Assembly: GCF_019173455.1 (NCBI RefSeq)
Contig: NZ_JADPQH010000001.1
Location: 124,001-188,000, forward strand
From: Nesterenkonia sp. Act20
GTDB taxonomy: Bacteria > Actinomycetota > Actinomycetes > Actinomycetales > Micrococcaceae
DNA: 64,000 nucleotides
Direction: 5' to 3'
The position numbers and the translations under genes were made by a program. This document shows, piece by piece, positions 60,373 through 64,000 of the stretch; the stretch's first letter is position 1; each line of letters begins with the position of its first letter. A model generated the notes under the pieces. It worked only from the letters and a program-made list of their open reading frames with translations. It was not told the origin of the DNA and made no database searches.

Positions 60373-60433
60373 CCGGAGGGGAAATCGTCTCTCTCCGGTA
60401 GCTCACGCTTTGACCTGCGCCGGAACCCGGCGT
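60373..60433 (+). other. Structured leader of rplS
   Basis: Within the 207-base gap between trmD and rplS there are two stable hairpins: CCGGAG/CTCCGG-type at 60373-60398 and CGCCGG/CCGGCG around AAC at 60419-60433. A third weaker one (GACC/GGTC) precedes the ribosome site. They may form an L19-responsive leader or an attenuator, but no described leader family was recognised. Confidence 0.4.
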
Positions 60434-60513
60434 GCTCGGCGCCTTGCGCGCTGACCGCTCAAGAGGTCGCAACCAGGGCGAGTGACCTGTGGCAGTCGTC
60501 CAAGGAGAAACAT

Positions 60514-60909
60514 ATGCATAAGCTCGACATCGTCGATTCAGCAAACCTGCGCACTGACATCCCGGAGTTCGGCCCCGGCGACACCGTCAGCGTGCACGTG
60601 AACATCATCGAGGGCAAGAACACTCGTGTTCAGGTCTTCAAGGGCTACGTGCTCGGCCGCCAGGGCTACGGCATCGGCGAGACCTTCACGGTCCGCAAGG
60701 TCTCTTTCGGCGTCGGCGTGGAGCGTACCTTCCCGGTGCACTCCCCGGTGACCGAGAAGATCGAGGTCTCCGCCCGCGGTGACGTGCGCCGCGCCAAGCT
60801 GTACTACATGCGTGATCGTCATGGTAAGGCTGCACGCATCCCCGAGAAGCGTGAGTCCACCATCGCCCGCCAGCAGGGTGAAAAGGTCGAGGAAGTCACC
60901 GAGGCCTGA
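60514..60909 (+). CDS. rplS: 50S ribosomal protein L19
   Basis: A 131-residue L19 ([20 protein letters not shown] and the following [18 protein letters not shown]). It sits at the 30S-50S interface. AAGGAG precedes ATG 60514. The C-terminal tail [13 protein letters not shown] is a little longer than the minimal protein. Confidence 0.97.
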   Translation: MHKLDIVDSANLRTDIPEFGPGDTVSVHVNIIEGKNTRVQVFKGYVLGRQGYGIGETFTVRKVSFGVGVERTFPVHSPVTEKIEVSARGDVRRAKLYYMRDRHGKAARIPEKRESTIARQQGEKVEEVTEA

Positions 60910-60956
60910 TCCGCTGATCAGCTTCGGCCTTCTTCACTGACGGCTCGCATCTGAAG

Positions 60957-61664
60957 ATGAATATCGACGAGAACCCCGCGCAGGACGAGTCTGACTCGTC
61001 GGCACGGGGTTCTCGACGTCTGCGACCCTGGGTGACGGTGGTGGCCACGGTGGTGCTCGCAGTGATGATCGCGACCGGGCTGCGGATCGCGGTGGTGGAC
61101 ATCTACACGGTCTCGCAGGTCTCCATGGCGCCGACGCTGGAGGACTCCCAGCGAATCCTGGTGGAGAAGGACTACCCCGGCGAGCAAGGGGTCCAGCGTG
61201 GAGACGTGATCGTCTTCGACGGCGAAGGCTCATTCACCCCCTACGAGGGCAGCAGTTCGACGCTGAGTCAGCTCGGTTCGCGCATCGGCCACTGGTTCGG
61301 TCTGTCCGCCCCGCCGGCCACCTACGTCAAACGGGTCCTGGGCGTGGGCGGGGACGCGATCTCCTGCTGTGATGACTCCGGCAGACTCACGCTGAATGCG
61401 GAGCCGCTCACTGAGCCCTACCTGGGCCGTGAGGTCGACGCGGCGAATCCCGCCTCTGAGCTGAGCTTCGAGGCCGTGGTGCCCCCGGGTCGGGTCTGGG
61501 TGATGGGGGACAACCGCGCAGAGTCCATCGATTCGCGAGCGCTGTTGGGTGCCCCCGGCGGAGGTATGATCAGCGAGGACCGCATCCTGGGCCGCGTCTC
61601 CGGTGTCTTCTGGCCCTGGGACGAACGACGAGAACTCCAGGAGGTCAGCTATCAGCAGCAATGA
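60957..61664 (+). CDS. lepB: Signal peptidase I, paralogue 1
   Basis: A 235-residue serine protease with one N-terminal membrane span (about 25-48) and the S26 catalytic domain outside. The nucleophile Ser56 lies in SQVSMAPTL and the general base Lys125 in YVKRVLGVGGD; the box E motif GDNRAESIDSR is present. It removes signal peptides of secreted proteins. The gene ends inside the start region of a second lepB. Confidence 0.93.
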   Translation: MNIDENPAQDESDSSARGSRRLRPWVTVVATVVLAVMIATGLRIAVVDIYTVSQVSMAPTLEDSQRILVEKDYPGEQGVQRGDVIVFDGEGSFTPYEGSSSTLSQLGSRIGHWFGLSAPPATYVKRVLGVGGDAISCCDDSGRLTLNAEPLTEPYLGREVDAANPASELSFEAVVPPGRVWVMGDNRAESIDSRALLGAPGGGMISEDRILGRVSGVFWPWDERRELQEVSYQQQ

Positions 61665-62382
61665 GGATTCCTCCGCCCCGCTGCCCGCAAGTCGACGAGA
61701 CCGACGACGACGGCGCCCGCCCCGCCACCCGGCCGCGGCCTTCCTGATCGAGGTCGCCACGATCCTCGTCTTCGCGCTGGTGATCTCCTTCGTGGTCAAG
61801 ACCTTCCTCTTCCGTGCCTTCTACATCCCCTCGGAATCGATGGAGTCCACCCTCGAGGTCGATGACCGGATCATCGTCAACCTGCTCGCACCGGAGATCC
61901 TGGACGTGGAACGCGGAGACGTGGTCGTCTTCGAGGACACCGAGAAGTCCTGGGGCGCCTCCGCAGACGTCGAGACCAACGCCTTTCAGGATGCTATGAC
62001 CTTCGTCGGCCTGCTCCCAGACACCTCGTCGCACTTCGTGGTCAAACGAGTGATCGGCGTCGGTGGCGATGAGGTCGAGTGCTGTGACGACCAGGGCCGC
62101 GTCATGGTCAATGGTGAACCCATCGATGAGCCCTATATCTTCGCCGGCGATGCTCCCAGCGAGGTCGAGTTCTCCGTCACGGTGCCCGAGGACAGCATCT
62201 GGGTGCTGGGCGACCACCGCGGAAACTCCGCCGACTCTCGCTCCCATATGGACGACCCCAACAGGGGCGCCGTCGAGCTGGAGAACGTGGTCGGCCGCTC
62301 TACCGCTGTGATCTGGCCCTTCGACAACTTCGGCGACGGAGGATCGCAACGAGAGCCCTTCGACTCCGTGCCTGCACCGTGA
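61603..62382 (+). CDS. lepB: Signal peptidase I, paralogue 2
   Basis: Up to 259 residues. A basic segment is followed by one membrane span (about 48-67), then Ser79 in SESMESTL and Lys148 in VVKRVIGVGGDEV, and the GDHRGNSADSR box. The start is unclear. The only in-frame GTG is at 61603, 62 bases inside the first lepB and without a ribosome site. A perfect AGGAGGT at 61639-61645 instead sits five bases before an in-frame ATC at 61651, and the ATG at 61661 is out of frame. Initiation at ATC is possible. Two signal peptidases in tandem near rnhB are common in actinobacteria. Confidence 0.9.
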   Translation: MSSGPGTNDENSRRSAISSNEDSSAPLPASRRDRRRRRPPRHPAAAFLIEVATILVFALVISFVVKTFLFRAFYIPSESMESTLEVDDRIIVNLLAPEILDVERGDVVVFEDTEKSWGASADVETNAFQDAMTFVGLLPDTSSHFVVKRVIGVGGDEVECCDDQGRVMVNGEPIDEPYIFAGDAPSEVEFSVTVPEDSIWVLGDHRGNSADSRSHMDDPNRGAVELENVVGRSTAVIWPFDNFGDGGSQREPFDSVPAP

Positions 62383-62385
62383 TCG

Positions 62386-63054
62386 ATGCCTGAGAACGCC
62401 ACCCTGCTCCCGGAGCTTGCCATCGCGGCTCAGCGCGGCGTGCGCTACATCGCGGGGATCGACGAGGTCGGGCGCGGGGCACTTGCCGGGCCCGTGAGCA
62501 TCGGCGTGGTCGTCCTGGATCTGACGCACCCGACCTTCGCAGACACTCCGCGAAGCACCGGCGTCTGCGCCCAGCTGGACGGAGTTCGAGACTCCAAGCT
62601 GCTCACCGCTGCGGCGCGAAAACGCTGGCACCCCACCATCTGTGACCACGTGGCAGCCTACAGCGTGCAGCATCGCCATCCCCGAGAGATCGACACACTG
62701 GGGATCAACGGAGCGCTGCGCGCCGCCGGTCTCGCGGGGCTCAATGCGGTCGAGGTGCAGCTCGGCGTCGCATTGGACGCCGTCATCCTCGACGGCGCTC
62801 ACGACTGGCTGACTCACGGCGCCTCTCCACGCGTGCAGACCATGATCAAAGCCGACATAAAGGCGCTCTCGGTCGCCTGCGCCTCAGTTCTGGCCAAGGT
62901 GGAGCGTGACCGACTGATGGAGCGCCTGGCAGCCGAGCACCCTGGGTACGGCTGGGACTCAAATCGGGGATATGGCTCCCAGGGTCATCGGACCGCGCTC
63001 ACCGAGCTCGGGGTCACGCCGCAGCACCGGCTGAGCTGGAACCTCGGCGTGTGA
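62386..63054 (+). CDS. rnhB: Ribonuclease HII
   Basis: A 222-residue enzyme that cuts RNA in RNA-DNA hybrids and removes single ribonucleotides. The acidic pair Asp26-Glu27 in GIDEVGRGALAGP, the DSKLL region and the later KVERDRLM-containing segment hold the metal ligands. It starts three bases after the lepB stop. Confidence 0.96.
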   Translation: MPENATLLPELAIAAQRGVRYIAGIDEVGRGALAGPVSIGVVVLDLTHPTFADTPRSTGVCAQLDGVRDSKLLTAAARKRWHPTICDHVAAYSVQHRHPREIDTLGINGALRAAGLAGLNAVEVQLGVALDAVILDGAHDWLTHGASPRVQTMIKADIKALSVACASVLAKVERDRLMERLAAEHPGYGWDSNRGYGSQGHRTALTELGVTPQHRLSWNLGV

Positions 63055-63200
63055 GTCGCATCTGTCCTCGACGCGGCGCTCGAGTTTTCCCCAGATCCGA
63101 GCACCCTCCGAGGATCCTCGGCCATCTTCCACAGATGCACTGAGATCCATCTCCTCACCGTCTTGCGTGTCCATGCTGGAGCTCCAGGAGAGGAGCGCCG

Positions 63201-63581
63201 ATGCGGAGCAAGGACATCACCGGACAGGTGGGTGAGGACATCGCGGCGGAGTACCTGTGCACCCACGGGCATCAGATACTCGAACGTCGGTGGCGGAATG
63301 CTCGCGGGGAGCTGGACCTGATCACCCGCGACGGCGAGCAGCTTGTAGCCGTGGAGGTCAAGACCCGCCGCGGCACCGGCTACGGACACCCCCTCGAAGC
63401 GGTGAATCCCCTCAAACTCGCGCGCGTGCACCGACTGCTGCTGGACTACTGCGCCGAGATGCACTGTCTGGGCACGCCGCGACGCGTGGACGTCGTCGCC
63501 GTGCTGCTGAGCAGCGCATCGACTCCCCACGCGGGCGAACACCTGCTGCGTGGACTCGAGCACCTCAAGGATGTGCACTGA
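63201..63581 (+). CDS. YraN family protein (UPF0102), endonuclease-like
   Basis: A 126-residue protein with the restriction-endonuclease-like core of UPF0102: GQVGEDIAAEYLCTHGHQIL, then RNARGELDLI and VAVEVKTRRG, which give the E, D and ExK metal-binding residues. Function is not established. GGAGAGGAG precedes ATG 63201. It lies between rnhB and comM as in many bacteria; its stop shares a base with the next start. Confidence 0.92.
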   Translation: MRSKDITGQVGEDIAAEYLCTHGHQILERRWRNARGELDLITRDGEQLVAVEVKTRRGTGYGHPLEAVNPLKLARVHRLLLDYCAEMHCLGTPRRVDVVAVLLSSASTPHAGEHLLRGLEHLKDVH

Positions 63582-64000
63582 TGGGCATGGGCCGCGCTCG
63601 GGGAGTGGTCCTCGTGGGCATGGATGGGCGGCTCATCGAGGTGGAAGCCGATATCGGCCAGTCTCTTCCGGCCTTCATCCTGCTGGGACTGCCGGATGCC
63701 TCGCTGCGTGAGAGTCAGGACCGGATCCGCTCGGCTGCGAAGAACAGCGGCATCGAACTTCCTGCTCGGCGGCTCACTGTGAATCTGCTTCCGGCCTCGC
63801 TCCCCAAGTCAGGTTCAGTGCTGGACCTGGCCATCTTGATGAGCGCCTGGGCGGCCGATGGCAAGGTGACAGGAACCGAAAGGACCGTCTTCCTGGCTGA
63901 ACTGGGTTTGGACGGTCGGCTCAGGCCTGTACGGGGCGTGTTGCCCGCGGTGGCAGCTGCACAGGCTGCCGGAGCCGGGACTGTGGTCGTGGCCGAACAG
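63581..64000 (+). CDS. ComM/YifB family Mg-chelatase-like ATPase, N-terminal part (cut by window edge)
   Basis: The first 140 residues are present and the frame is open to the window end. The Lon-protease-like N-terminal domain is clear: VVLVGMDGRLIEVEADIG, LPAFILLGLPDASLRESQ and LTVNLLPASLPKSGS. The AAA+ ATPase part lies beyond the edge. ComM is a helicase that helps branch migration during natural transformation in Vibrio. ATG 63581 overlaps the yraN stop by one base; a second ATG follows two codons later. Confidence 0.92.
   Translation, partial: MGMGRARGVVLVGMDGRLIEVEADIGQSLPAFILLGLPDASLRESQDRIRSAAKNSGIELPARRLTVNLLPASLPKSGSVLDLAILMSAWAADGKVTGTERTVFLAELGLDGRLRPVRGVLPAVAAAQAAGAGTVVVAEQ

Overview
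The window is about 64 kb of a high-GC actinobacterial chromosome, most likely from the Micrococcaceae (Nesterenkonia-like; this is an inference from gene content, no search was run). The supporting signs are mycothiol-linked redox genes at the left end, a DUF4233 gene overlapping folC, an ileS gene behind an actinobacterial-type T-box leader, KhpA next to rpsP, two adjacent signal peptidases, and recurrent -10 boxes of the form TAGNNT. No tRNA, rRNA, CRISPR array, transposase or prophage gene was seen.

Layout. 0-3.1 kb: mycothione reductase (cut by the window edge), a mycothiol-dependent nitroreductase-like protein, an SDR and an ATP-grasp protein. 3.2-14.5 kb: a MurJ-type flippase, valS, a large nested palindrome, mgtC, then the T-box-controlled chain ileS-folC-DUF4233-ndk. 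14.5-27.9 kb: glycopolymer block I, with a Wzm/Wzt-type ABC exporter, a remnant of an SGNH acyltransferase, a 940-residue double glycosyltransferase, and a five-gene minus-strand cassette (two rhamnosyltransferase-like proteins, a cyanophycin-synthetase-like ATP-grasp enzyme, a beta-helix protein and a pyruvyltransferase-like protein), ending in wecB. 27.9-34.7 kb: smc, DUF1801, an MFS transporter and amtB with a GlnR-like site. 34.9-41.7 kb: an amine-catabolic operon that runs through gamma-glutamyl intermediates, with a divergent FadR-type regulator. 41.7-56.3 kb: ftsY, then glycopolymer block II (two SGNH acyltransferases, two giant glycosyltransferases, a TupA-like ATP-grasp protein, a small coiled-coil protein and wecC). 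56.4-64 kb: the conserved ffh-rpsP-khpA-rimM-trmD-rplS-lepB-lepB-rnhB-yraN-comM series.

How it fits together. WecB and WecC together make UDP-ManNAcA, the uronic sugar of teichuronic-acid-type wall polymers. The glycosyltransferases would assemble the polymer, the ABC pair would export it, and the acyltransferases and pyruvyltransferase-like protein would decorate it. Two ATP-grasp enzymes raise the possibility of amide-linked substituents. These genes sit in two blocks on either side of smc and ftsY and interrupt a chromosomal backbone (smc, ftsY, ffh, rpsP) that is usually compact. The best candidate for an undescribed system is the 19.9-26.5 kb minus-strand cassette. The amine operon has an alcohol dehydrogenase-like SDR and no amine oxidase, which points to ethanolamine or another amino alcohol rather than putrescine; it lies next to amtB and forms a nitrogen-acquisition neighbourhood.
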